A DNA stretch of 64,000 nt from NCBI GenBank assembly GCA_026745465.1, contig JACYXH010000781.1, forward strand, positions 733,501-797,500, written 5' to 3'. Of this stretch, positions 14,497 to 29,511 are shown one piece after another. Position 1 is the first letter of the stretch. Every line of letters begins with the position of its first letter. The position numbers and the translations under genes were made by a program. The notes under the pieces are model-generated. The model saw only the letters and a program-made list of their open reading frames with translations. It was not told the origin of the DNA and did no database searches. Source of the DNA: Lota lota. Taxonomy: Eukaryota; Chordata; Actinopteri; Gadiformes; Lotidae.

Positions 14497-15327
14497 CCAT
14501 GCTTATTTATTCTAAATTCCAGTCTGTATTTTATGTTGTTGTTGTTTTGGTCGGGATGCCCGGGGAAGAGAGAGAGCAGGGTTTGAATTGGAGCAGATGT
14601 CAGGGCTCCGATTAGCAGCGCAACAGGGGCTACATTAGCTAACGGCGTGAAGCGGGGGCTACATTAGCTAACGGCTTGAATATTCAGAGGAACATGAGGT
14701 GGTGGGGAAACCGGAGCGGCTGTGTTCCCTGATGGGGGAGCGGGAACACCGTCAGCAGCCAGCAGAAAGGAGGAGATAAGAGGTGGAAGAGGATCAGTTC
14801 TCTTTCAGGTCCTCTCTGGATGAGGTGAGTCACACTACATCCCATAATAATCACAGACCACCAGCAGAAGTCCCTTTAGAGGAGTACTCACCCACGCAGG
14901 CTTTTAACTCCACGGTCACATGATCACTAAGAATAACCACCCATGAAACATCAGCTCATTCATGAAATACCTAAGTTGACATAAAAACATTTAAAACAAT
15001 GAGATGAATAAATACACGTCTTCTATTTTATGTGTTTTGTGATCGTTATGTTCAACACACAGATACACACCTGCAGGAGACACACAGTAACAGCTGCACA
15101 ACAACACACACACTAACAAACAGCTGCACAGCACACACACTAGCACACGCACACACACAGGCTGAAGATGGATTCATCATTCATGTTCCATTCATAGCCA
15201 ATCAGACCCTCAAGAGGCAAATAAATCCACTTCAGGTTGAAGAGGTTGTGAAGTTGTGACATCACAACTGCCGCAGATCGGGGGGCGGGTCTATGAGGCG
15301 AGTATTTTCATTGCAGTTAATGAAAAT

Positions 15328-15375
15328 TCCATTGAGTCATTTAGCAGACGCTTTATCCAACAGCCTTACAAGTGA
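15328..15375 (-). mobile_element. SINE 3'-tail fragment
   Basis: The phrase gtcatttagcagacgcttta followed by tccaacagccttacaagtga is the reverse complement of the conserved fish SINE tail. The head is missing; a VNTR starts about 40 bp further on. Confidence 0.55.
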
Positions 15376-15412
15376 GGCGGAGAACAACCAAAGACGAACA
15401 TCCTCTCTTCTC

Positions 15413-15880
15413 CGCTACAGCAACGCTAGCGTACCTGTACGTACACTCCTCTCTCCTATGGACTACAGCAACGCTAGCGTACCTGTACGTACATTCCTCT
15501 CTCCTATGGACTACAGCAACGCTAGCGTACCTGTACGTACACTCCTCCCTCCTATGGACTACAGCAACGCTAGCGTACCTGTACGTACACTCCTCTCTCC
15601 TATGGACTACAGCAACACTAGCATACCTGTACGTACACTCCTCTCTCCTATGGACTACAGCAACACTAGCATACCTGTACGTACACTCCTGTCTCCAATA
15701 GCAACACTAGCCTACCTGTACATACACTTCTTTCTCCTATAGCAACACTAGTGTACCAGTACATAAACTCCTCTGTCCTATAGCAACACTAGCGTACCAG
15801 TACATACACTCCTCTGTCCTATAGTGACGCTAGCATTCCTGTACATACATTCCTGACTCCTATGGACTACAGCAACACAT
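15413..15880. repeat. 48-bp VNTR
   Basis: Core words at 15421, 15469, 15517, 15565, 15613 and 15661 give an exact 48-bp period. Shorter units of about 41 bp follow. The unit carries caacgctagcgtacctgtac. Because 48 is divisible by three, open frames cross the array; I do not take them as genes. Confidence 0.9.
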
Positions 15881-15884
15881 CTTA

Positions 15885-16080
15885 AACTATGCGGTCGGGA
15901 CCATAAATGGGTCACGATCCAGTTGGAGTTGGCCAGTAGCGGCTCAGAAGCCTCTGAGCACATGATCACCAATTCAGGTGTGCTCAGAGTTTTCTGAGGG
16001 TGCGGTTGATTGGGTCCACAGGCACACTGGAATTGTATTTGGGTCCCAAGAGGAAAAAGCGGAAGAACCCCTGGTCTACA
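15885..16080 (+). mobile_element. MITE-like non-autonomous DNA element
   Basis: It runs from actatgcggtcgggaccata to agaacccctggtctaca. Two other partial copies are in the window (2935-3018, 36320-36447). The terminal style suggests the hAT superfamily; inverted termini and target-site duplication were not confirmed. Confidence 0.5.
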
Positions 16081-16239
16081 GAGTCTGAATTAGACATTTC
16101 CCTTTCTTTCCTATCTTGGAGACGCAGGTGAAATGGATCGGAGGACTAGGACCGGCTGGTTCCAGGGGTATTTTTAAGTTCTTCCTCCTTATGAGGAAGA
16201 TATCTTATATGTCCTGCTCCTTCCCGTTAGATGACATTC

Positions 16240-16625
16240 CTCTCTACCTCGCTCAATCCCTTGCTCCCTCCCTCAATTCCTTGCTCACTCCTTTCGTCTC
16301 CCTCCCACTCCCTTCCTCTCTCTCTCCCTCCCTCATCCTCTCCCTCGCTCTCCCTCACTCTTTAGCTCGTTCTTTGAACTCTGTGTGAATAATTCATCAC
16401 TGCAGCAGAACCTGAGAGAGAGAGGGGGAGAGTGGGGGGAAAGAGTGAAGAAAGGGGGAAAGAATAGGAGAGAGGGAAAGAAAAAGAGAAGCGATAAGTG
16501 GGGGTGGGAGTGTTGTACCGCACACGGACTAAAAAGAAAGAAAAAAAAGAAAGCTCCTTCTTTCCCTTTTTCTCCTCCCCTACTCTCTCATCACCTAATT
16601 CCCCTCTCCCCCTCCCCTCCCCTCC
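16240..16625. repeat. Pyrimidine-rich then purine-rich low-complexity DNA
   Basis: A CTCCCT-rich block (16240-16370) is followed by a GA-rich block (16410-16560) and again by CCCCT-rich DNA. The right edge coincides with the deletion breakpoint of copy B. Confidence 0.6.
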
Positions 16626-18280
16626 ACTGATCTGGGCAGGAAGTAATACCCCAAGCAGCAGGATATGCTAATGAGAATGCTGCTTTGAACTTCTGGCACA
16701 TGAAGGTGGGCAGAGGTTTAACCCCTCCCCCCCCGAGAAGACCCACGAGAACCCCCACTACCCATGACCCAAGCTAGCCCCGTCAGCAGTAACCTGCCCT
16801 CTTCATCCTCTTCCTCGGAGATCATCGTCTTCCCAGCAGAAAACCTCCAAACAACCACCGGCCACAACCTCAACATCCACCTATGCTGTGGCGATAAAAG
16901 AGAAGAATAGCATGAGAAAGAGGATTAAAGAGGCTGTGAAAAGACAGAGAAATGTCAGAAAAAATGACAGCTTTAGCTCAGACCATATCCCTATTACACA
17001 CACAAACACACACACAAACACATAGCTATTATGGGGTTTGGGATTCTTTGTTGAAAGACAATATCATCATCAGCAGAAAGTTCTTTGGTTCAGTCTGGAG
17101 GTCCTGGCTGGGGCTTGAAACCACAACCTTCACTCTGATCACTAGGATGTTCTAACAGGAGCTCAGACCCCCCTCCCCCCACTAGAGTAGGATCCTCAGG
17201 AGAAAGAAACAGAATATGGGTACAGAAACACAGAGAGAAAGAGAATAAGAAAGACAGAGTTAGAGAAAGGAAAGGGGGGAAGAGGAAGCGAGAGAGGTAA
17301 GAGGGAGGGAAAGGTAAAGAGTGAATATGAGAGGGAGAATTAAAGAATGGCGAGTATAGGGAGAGAATAAAAGAGGTGGTGAAAAGGGGACAATGCTGAG
17401 AGAGCGAGAGAGGGAGAGAGTGAGAGAGAGAAAGAGGGAGGATTACAGAGGGAGAAAGAGAGAGGGATGGAGACTGATAAAGGGATGAAGAGAGAGGGAT
17501 GAAGGGATCTACAGAGAGGTAGGTAGAGTGAGGGATGGATGGTGCTTGGTAGAAGAGGTGAAGAAGCATGCAGTTCTGGCATTCGTTAGAAAACTGAAAG
17601 CTTACATAACTCAACATTCAGTTTAGCTTTCATATAAACCAACAATGAACTCTCCCACAGTGAAAGCACAGTACAGTTACAAACAGTTATACGGACACAT
17701 TTTACTACTGACACACAGTACAACTGACACACAGAGTACTACTGACCCAAACACAATAATACACAGTACTAAACAAACAAAGTAGTTTTGACACACACAG
17801 TACTGACAGAGAACCATGTGAATATAGAATGTCGCTCCAGTTCCACTCCACACGTCATCCCTCCTAGGATTTCATCTGAGAACATTAACCAGAACACAAG
17901 CTACATATCTCACCCTAGTCTCACAGAGCCAGCCTGATATATGGAAAGTCTGGGACACAGCATTGATTAAGAATCGTTCAATAACCGCCTTCTTATCAGG
18001 AAGAGGTCTTGATTGACATGCAAGTATGACCAATCATGGACCATACGCTGGAAACAGACTTGTGGTCTTTAACGTTAGTAAAAATGTGATTTTTAATTGC
18101 TCAGTGATCTACCAAAAAACGATGCGGTGGGACTGAATAAATCCAGGGATGTAAATATAAGACTACATTTCTGTGAGTGCCAATACTGATAGCCAATGAG
18201 AATTCTGTCTTGAGTTTATTCTCCGATGTTAAGAATAAGTCACAAGGGGACGTAGTGCAAATTAACAGAAGAGACTAAGA

Positions 18281-19133
18281 TAAACCTCCACCTTATCCAA
18301 CGCATTCCACATCACACCTCCACCTGACTCTAGAACACACACTACCACACACCTCCACCTGACTCTAGAACACACACCACCACCTGACTCAACACACACC
18401 ACATCACACCACCTGACACTAGAACACACACCACCACAGACCTCCACCTGACTCTAGAACACACACCACCACCTGACTCAACACACACCACATCACACCT
18501 CCACCTGACGCTAGAACACACACCACCACCTGACTCAACACACACCACATCACACCACCTGACACTAGAACACACACCACCACACACCTCCACCTGACTC
18601 TAGAATACACACCACCACACACCTCCACCTGACCCAACACACACCACATCACACCTCCACCTGACACTAGAACACACACCACCACCTGACTCAACACACA
18701 CCACATCACACCACCTGACACTAGAACACACACCACCACACACCTCCACCTGACTCTAGAATACACACCACCACACACCTCCACCTGACCCAACACACAC
18801 CACATCACACCTCCACCTGACTCTAGAACACACACCACCACCTGACTCAACACACACCACATCACACCACCTGACACTAGAACACACACCACCACACACC
18901 TCCACCTGACTCTAGAATACACACCACCACACACCTCCACCTGACCCAACACACACCACATCACACCTCCACCTGACTCTAGAACACACACCACCACCTG
19001 ACTCAACACACACCACATCACACCACCTGACACTAGAACACACACCACCACACACCTCCACCTGACTCTAGAATACACACCACCACACACCTCCACCTGA
19101 CCCAACACACACCACATCACACCTCCACCTGAC
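18281..19133. repeat. CA-rich minisatellite with 156-bp higher-order repeat (copy A)
   Basis: Words such as cacctgactctagaacacac and ccacctgacccaacacacac alternate. The marker tagaatac recurs at 18601, 18757, 18913 and 19069, an exact 156-bp period. Minus-strand open frames arise because 156 is a multiple of three. Confidence 0.9.
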
Positions 19134-19358
19134 TGAACACACACACATATGCACACACACACACAGCTGGCTAGCATCATGCTAGCACCGCGGGCGAACG
19201 TAAGCCTCAGGTGTCTGACCAGGTGAGTGCTACATGCTAATGCTTAGTGGCTAACTCCCAGTCAACCTCAACCTATAACAAGCCAACATCACGGACGGAC
19301 CAGTCCCCGAGCAAACAGGATCAGCACGGCTGCTGTCACCCCCGGTGATACGTCTCCT

Positions 19359-19494
19359 TTTAAGCTAGCACTACCATAGCATCCTGTCAAGCTAGCGTAG
19401 CGACATGTCAAGCTAGCCTAGCATCTTGTCAAGCTTGCGCTAGCGTAGCAACCTGTCAGATTAGCGCTAGCATAGCAACCTGTCAAGCTGGCGT
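19359..19494. repeat. GCTAGC-rich minisatellite (copy in unit B)
   Basis: Counterpart of 11690-11825 within the duplication. Confidence 0.7.
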
Positions 19495-20924
19495 GAGCAT
19501 CTGTCTCGTCGAGATGCTCATTCCCTTGCCGGCCATCTGGGGCTGTCAGATCTGGGAGACGGGTTCAAAGTGTTACATCGTGCAGGGGCAAAGGCAAATG
19601 TCCATCCATAATTCATATCTTTCAAACTGTCATATTTCTCAAGAGTTGTCAGAAGACGTACAGGGGAGGGGAAGTCGCTTCAGATATCGCTGATTTAGCT
19701 GGTATCTTTGTCCTGGGAACTGTTATGATTATCTGGAGAAAGGAGATTTTCTGGACGTTAAAGACCAATAAACAGGACACCCAAAAGGTAATGGGTTTTG
19801 ATCCAGATGCAGGTACATTTCCTTCATGACATGTACATGTATTCACTGTAAGACACTTTAGAAAGCGTAATGGAAACATTAAACTAGGCCCGTTTCACCA
19901 CCTGGAATGATGTCGATAAGCCATTACAAGCCATTTCTAAATTGACTCGCTAGTGTGTCCACCTAGCTTTGTGATTGGTAGATCAACCTACCAGCCTTCC
20001 CAGTGGACTGTGCCAACTGTTAGATGGTGGTTAAATAGAAGCCCTTCAACTAGCTTACATGAACCACGGCCATGTCTGTTTCCATAAGGATGAATTAGCT
20101 CTGTCTAGCTCAGTAGAACCAGCCGTAAATCATGATGAATCAAGAGCTTTTTAGATTAATCTTAGTTCCAGGTCTTTCTACATTTGTTTTGTAAAACCAT
20201 AAATTAAACCATCAGAAGAATCCATTGCTCCTCAGGAAGAGAAAGCAGACAAAACCACACCTGTACAATATTAATAATACTAATAAAAAAAACATATAGA
20301 AATATGACAATACAATCCATTTCCATTTTTAAATGCCTGCATGTTACTCAAGGACCCTTCAACGGGAAGGCTGAACAGGAAACTAAGACAAACACAAAAG
20401 AAGGAACACATAACACACACCCACACACCCAGACACACCCACGCACACACTTTCTCTCTGTGATTGTAGAGTCAGTCCCCCTCCTCCAATCTGTGTGAGC
20501 ACTCCCATGTAACTGCCCTGGGGGACCCCTTCACCTGAGAGCAGCTCTCAGATCCTGGAGGACTGATAGTAACCCACCGACTCCTGACTCCGACACAGAG
20601 CCGCTCTAGTTTATTTCTATATCCCTCACAGCACCAGTCTCAAGGGCTTCACAGACGACATGATACGACCCTTATCCTTCAGCCCTCCATAAGACAGGAG
20701 ATCCCTCCCAAACCAGGAAGGGGAGAAATATAATGGTAGAATAAAGCTAAGCACAAAAATGAGAATACAAGAGATTAGTAATGCTATTATAAATATAAAT
20801 CATGACTGTGGGCTTCTGTGTTGATCTGACACATTAAAAGAGTGAGATCAAAATCCGTAGATAGACAGATGGCCATTATTAATCATACCAACTGGTCATT
20901 AACTGATATGGAAAAGACTGCTTT

Positions 20925-21129
20925 TTAAATTGACTATTTAGTCACTTAGCAGCTGCATCCAAAGTGACAGCGGATTCAGATCCATGTCATAAAGCATCAG
21001 GTAAGGGATAGGGGTCATCTTGCTCTAGGATGACTACAGACAGACTGTGGACATTGGGGATCAAACCCAGAACGTTTCAGCTGGGAATTGAACACTAACT
21101 ACTTCATTATCCTTCCCCTAGACTCTGGT
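20925..21129 (-). mobile_element. tRNA-derived SINE, reverse orientation (unit B)
   Basis: Duplicate of the element at 13256-13460, carried along by the segmental duplication rather than by a new insertion. Confidence 0.65.
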
Positions 21130-23020
21130 GTGCGGATTGTGGTATTGTGGTCTCAGAGTGTGTGAAAGACGGTCTAACACCAGGGAGAGTGGACAACACT
21201 ACGGCTTCCTGAACGCAGGAGGAATGTATTGATCTAATTAGCGGTAGCAGTAGTACTTAGAGACCACCCCATGGTCTGATTGATAATATAATTAACAGAC
21301 TTATCAATAATATATTTGTTTGCAGCGATCTTCTCCCAGTTCTCCCCTCTCCCCCTCCCCTCCCCTCCACTGATCTGGGCAGGAAGTAATACCCCAAGCA
21401 GCAGGATATGCTAATGAGAATGCTGCTTTGAACTTCTGGCACATGAAGGTGGGCAGAGGTTTAACCCCTCCCCCCCGAGAAGACCCACGAGAACCCCCAC
21501 TACCCATGACCCAAGCTAGCCCCGTCAGCAGTAACCTGCCCTCTTCATCCTCTTCCTCGGAGATCATCGTCTTCCCAGCAGAAAACCTCCAAACAACCAG
21601 CGGCCACAACCTCAACATCCACCTATGCTGTGGCGATAAAAGAGAAGAATAGCATGAGAAAGAGGATTAAAGAGGCTGTGAAAAGACAGAGAAATGTCAG
21701 AAAAAATGACAGCTTTAGCTCAGACCATATCGCTATTACACACACAAACACACACAAACACATAGCTATTATGGGGTTTGGGATTCTTTGTTGAAAGACA
21801 ATATCATCATCAGCAGAAAGTTCTTTGGTTCAGTCTGGAGGTCCTGGCTGGGGCTTGAAACCACAACCTTCACTCTGATCACTAGGATGTTCTAACAGGA
21901 GCTCAGACCCCCCTCCCCCCACTAGAGTAGGATCGTCAGGAGAAAGAAACAGAATATGGGTACAGAAACACAGAGAGAAAAAGAATAAGAAAGACAGAGT
22001 TAGAGAAAGGAAAGGGGGGAAGAGGAAGCGAGAGAGGTAAGAGGGAGGGAAAGGTAAAGAGTGAATATGAGAGGGAGAATTAAAGAATGGCGAGTATAGG
22101 GAGAGAATAAAAGAGGTGGTGAAAAGGGGACAATGCTGAGAGAGCGAGAGAGGGAGAGAGTGAGAGAGAGAAAGAGGGAGGATTACAGAGGGAGAAAGAG
22201 AGAGGGATGGAGACTGATAAAGGGATGAAGAGAGAGGGATGAAGGGATCTACAGAGAGGTAGGTAGAGTGAGGGATGGATGGTGCTTGGTAGAAGAGGTG
22301 AAGAAGCATGCAGTTCTGGCATTCGTTAGAAAACTGAAAGCTTACATAACTCAACATTCAGTTTAGCTTTCATATAAACCAACAATGAACTCTCCCACAG
22401 TGAAAGCACAGTACAGTTACAAACAGTTATACGGACACATTTTACTACTGACACACAGTACAACTGACACACAGAGTACTACTGACCCAAACACAATAAT
22501 ACACAGTACTAAACAAACAAAGTAGTTTTGACACACACAGTACTGACAGAGAACCATGTGAATATAGAATGTCGCTCCAGTTCCACTCCACACGTCATCC
22601 CTCCTAGGATTTCATCTGAGAACATTAACCAGAACACAAGCTACATATCTCACCCTAGTCTCACAGAGCCAGCCTGATATATGGAAAGTCTGGGACACAG
22701 CATTGATTAAGAATCGTTCAATAACCGCCTTCTTATCAGGAAGAGGTCTTGATTGACATGCAAGTATGACCAATCATGGACCATACGCTGGAAACAGACT
22801 TGTGGTCTTTAACGTTAGTAAAAATGTGATTTTTAATTGCTCAGTGATCTACCAAAAAACGATGCGGTGGGACTGAATAAATCCAGGGATGTAAATATAA
22901 GACTACATTTCTGTGAGTGCCAATACTGATAGCCAATGAGAATTCTGTCTTGAGTTTATTCTCCGATGTTAAGAATAAGTCACAAGGGGACGTAGTGCAA
23001 ATTAACAGAAGAGACTAAGA

Positions 23021-24236
23021 TAAACCTCCACCTTATCCAACGCATTCCACATCACACCTCCACCTGACTCTAGAACACACACTACCACACACCTCCACCT
23101 GACTCTAGAACACACACCACCACCTGACTCAACACACACCACATCACACCACCTGACACTAGAACACACACCACCACAGACCTCCACCTGACTCTAGAAC
23201 ACACACCACCACCTGACTCAACACACACCACATCACACCTCCACCTGACGCTAGAACACACACCACCACCTGACTCAACACACACCACATCACACCACCT
23301 GACACTAGAACACACACCACCACACACCTCCACCTGACTCTAGAATACACACCACCACACACCTCCACCTGACCCAACACACACCACATCACACCTCCAC
23401 CTGACACTAGAACACACACCACCACCTGACTCAACACACACCACATCACACCACCTGACACTAGAACACACACCACCACACACCTCCACCTGACTCTAGA
23501 ATACACACCACCACACACCTCCACCTGACCCAACACACACCACATCACACCTCCACCTGACTCTAGAACACACACCACCACCTGACTCAACACACACCAC
23601 ATCACACCACCTGACACTAGAACACACACCACCACACACCTCCACCTGACTCTAGAATACACACCACCACACACCTCCACCTGACCCAACACACACCACA
23701 TCACACCTCCACCTGACTCTAGAACACACACCACACCACCTGACACTAGAACACACACCATCACCTGCCTCTATAACACACACCACCACACACCTCCACC
23801 TGACTCAACACACACCACATCACACCTCCACCTGACTCAACACACACCACATCACACCTCCACCTGACTCTAGAACACACACCACCACACACCTCCACCT
23901 GACTCAACACACACCTCTACCTGACTCTATAACACACACCATCACCTGACTCAACACACACAACCACACCTCTACCTGACTCTAGAATACACACCTCCAC
24001 CTGACTCAACACACACCATCACACACCTCCACCTGACTCAACACACACCACCACACACCTCCACCTGACTCTAGAACACACACCACCACACACCTCCACC
24101 TGACTCAACACACACAACCACACACCTCTACCTGACTCTAGAACACACACCTCCACCTGTCTCAACACCCACCACCACACACCTCCACCTGACTCAACAC
24201 ACACCATCACCTGACCCAACACACACCACCACCTGA
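23021..24236. repeat. CA-rich minisatellite with 156-bp higher-order repeat (copy B and right flank)
   Basis: The marker tagaatac recurs at 23341, 23497 and 23653, again 156 bp apart. From about 23729 the order of subunits changes and the array continues irregularly to 24236. Confidence 0.88.
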
Positions 24237-24749
24237 CTTGATGAAGACAATAGCACTGCAATCAGCTGTACACACACCAACATACAACATTCAAACATGT
24301 TAATATATTCACATAATACTATGTTAACATTTCAGTAACCTTAGGCTGGGTGACAGATGTATATTTTTAAACAACCAGACCAATGGGATTCAGTGCCTTG
24401 CTCACTTTTGTCTTCCCCAGAGGGATTGAACCAGCAACCCTCCGCTCTCCAGATGATCTGTTCTACCTCCAGTTGCCCTGAACATCCAACCAACCAACCA
24501 CCAGTGATCCAGGGTGCTCCCCAGGGTGCACCCTGGGGATCACAGTCTGGTGTTCCTGCTAACGACCGACAGGATTCAGCCTCTGCCCTGGAGCAATTTA
24601 GGGGAAGATTTCCAAAGACGATTGTCTTTAGCACATAGCACCTGTTATTAAGTTACTTCACTGGTTACCTGTCAGTTTTAGAATAGATTTGAAGATAATT
24701 TTATTAATTTTACTCAATAGACTAGTGATGAATGAATACTTAAATACCA

Positions 24750-24830
24750 CCTACGACCTGAGGTCCACGACCTATGACCTGAGGCCCACGACCTACGACC
24801 TGAGGCCCACGACCTACGACCTGAGGCAGG
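24750..24830. repeat. 21-bp CCTACGACCTGAGGCCCACGA minisatellite
   Basis: Four imperfect units of about 21 bp. Confidence 0.8.
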
Positions 24831-24834
24831 ATGG

Positions 24835-24975
24835 AGGTGACCTGAGACACTCTTTAGTTACGTCACTGAGGAGCAGGTAGGAGCTATGGGGCATCTTGGC
24901 CTACAAGTACACAGCGAACACTAGGTTTCAAACCCAGAACCTTTCAGCTATGAGTACGGTACATGTTAGCCAAGT
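24835..24975 (-). mobile_element. Reverse tRNA-derived SINE fragment
   Basis: The phrase gtcactgaggagcaggtagg followed by ggggcatcttgg and ggtttcaaacccagaacctt matches the body and tRNA-like head of the family in reverse. The 3' tail is lost. Confidence 0.5.
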
Positions 24976-25534
24976 GTGTAAAAAGATAAACCTTTGCAGA
25001 AGGAATGAGGACAACCAATTTATAAAACCTGACAGCACTCAAACCACTCTGAAACAATACTACAACAGCAACCACTAAAACATAACATAATTTTCAACAC
25101 ACAAACACACCCAGCTCAGAACATCTATTAATATCGTTTTGAAATAAACACGATAAATGAATAAAGCGATGACTAAGAGGGGAGCTCGTTGATCATCTCA
25201 CTCTAGCCTGAAAATAGCTTGGCTAGCTAAAGGTTAGCACTAGGGAAGAATGTGGGAGGGCTTGAGCACTATGAGATTATACCATCACAACACTCTAGCT
25301 AAGAGTAGAGCTAACAGCACCAACCAACATCAACGCCCACTTAACGTCTGACACAGAGCACCATCAGCACTTGGACAGTAACCACGCGCAGTGAATCAGC
25401 CTGCATATGTGTTAGCGTGCATGTGTGTGTTAGCATGTTTTTACGTGTGCACGATATACATGTTCTAGAGCAAAAATTAAGAGTGTGCGGTTTTGTCTAT
25501 GAGTTAGCTAGTGGGGTATGAGTTACAGGCAGGT

Positions 25535-26689
<1,155 letters not shown>

Positions 26690-26690
<1 letters not shown>

Positions 26691-27065
26691 GAGATGTCAG
26701 ATGTAGTAAATGTAGATGTTGGATGATGTAGGAGATTAAGAGATGTAGGGAAAGTAAGAGATGTAGAATATATAAGAGATGTAGAAGATATATGAGATGT
26801 AGGAGATATGAGTGACATAAGAAATGTAGGAGATAAAGCGATGCAGGGAAAGTAAAAAATACAGGATTTAAGAGATGTAAAATATATGAGATGTAGGATC
26901 TATAAGAGATGTAGAATATATAAGAGATGTAGCAGATATAAGAGATGTAGGGTATATAAGAGATGTAGGGTATATAAGAGATTTAGGGTATATAAGAGAT
27001 GTAGGGTATATAAGAGGTGTAGGATATATATGAGATGTAGGGAAAGTAAGAGATGTAGGAGAAGT
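26690..27065. repeat. 17-18 bp TAAGAGATGTAGGGTATA minisatellite
   Basis: About 20 imperfect units of taagagatgtagggtata and related forms. Confidence 0.85.
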
Positions 27066-27186
27066 AGGTCAACCTATTCAAACAGAAACTGGCGGCTGAA
27101 CATAAAGGCTGTGATGCAGTGACAGGGACCAACACTGCAGGCTGCACTGCGTTTATGAAAGAAAATAATCTTTAGAACCAAGAGGG

Positions 27187-27685
27187 TATTGTTACGGTAC
27201 AAAATACATCATGCACTGGTGTTAACGGAACAAAAGATATCATGCACTGGTGTAACAGTATAAAATACATCATACACTGCTGTTAAAGTATGAAAACTAT
27301 CATACACTGGTATTACGGAACAAAATATATCATGCACTGGTGTTACGGAACAAAATATATCATGCACTGGTGTAACAGTATAAAATATAACATACACTGC
27401 TGTTACAGTATAAAAAATATCATACACTGGCCTTACGGTATAAAATATATCATACACTTCTGTTACAGTTTTAAAAATGTCATACACTGGTGTTACAGTA
27501 TAAAATATGTATCATACACTGGTGTTATGGCATTAAATATATCATACACTGGTGTTACAGTTTAAAATATATCTCATACAGTGGTGTTACTGTATAAAAG
27601 ATGTCTCATACACTGGTGTAACGGTATAAAATATATCCTGTACACTGGCGTCACGGTACAAAATATATCCTGTACACTGGTGTCG
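27187..27685. repeat. About 30-bp minisatellite (CACTGGTGTTACAGTATAAA)
   Basis: About 16 imperfect units, each containing catacactggtgttacagta and an aaaatatat segment. Confidence 0.85.
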
Positions 27686-27689
27686 GATG

Positions 27690-29297
<1,608 letters not shown>

Positions 29298-29334
29298 CAC
29301 ACAGCTTTTACCATTTATCTACCCAGTAGTAAGG

Positions 29335-29511
<177 letters not shown>

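Larger units (their letters stand above)
19134..23728 (+). repeat. Tandem segmental duplication, copy B (with internal 2.9-kb deletion)
   Basis: It starts tgaacacacacacatatgca, as at 11464. At about 21342 it jumps from the counterpart of 13673 to the counterpart of 16600, losing about 2.93 kb. It then runs in register into the minisatellite. Example differences are a C/A change near 11518 and 19187, and a C/G change near 17193 and 21933. Confidence 0.88.

Noticed and set aside
17090-17617. Minus-strand 175-codon frame, also at 21830-22357
   Set aside because: A pyrimidine-rich low-complexity stretch gives a Ser/Leu/Pro-rich peptide; preserved only because of the duplication.
18342-19180. Minus-strand frame of 253 codons across the CA-rich minisatellite
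   Set aside because: The period of 156 bp is a multiple of three, so the frame stays open by arithmetic; the peptide is a low-complexity repeat.
18281-24236. Regularly spaced repeats considered as a CRISPR-like array
   Set aside because: Units are contiguous with no unique spacers, and the host is a vertebrate.
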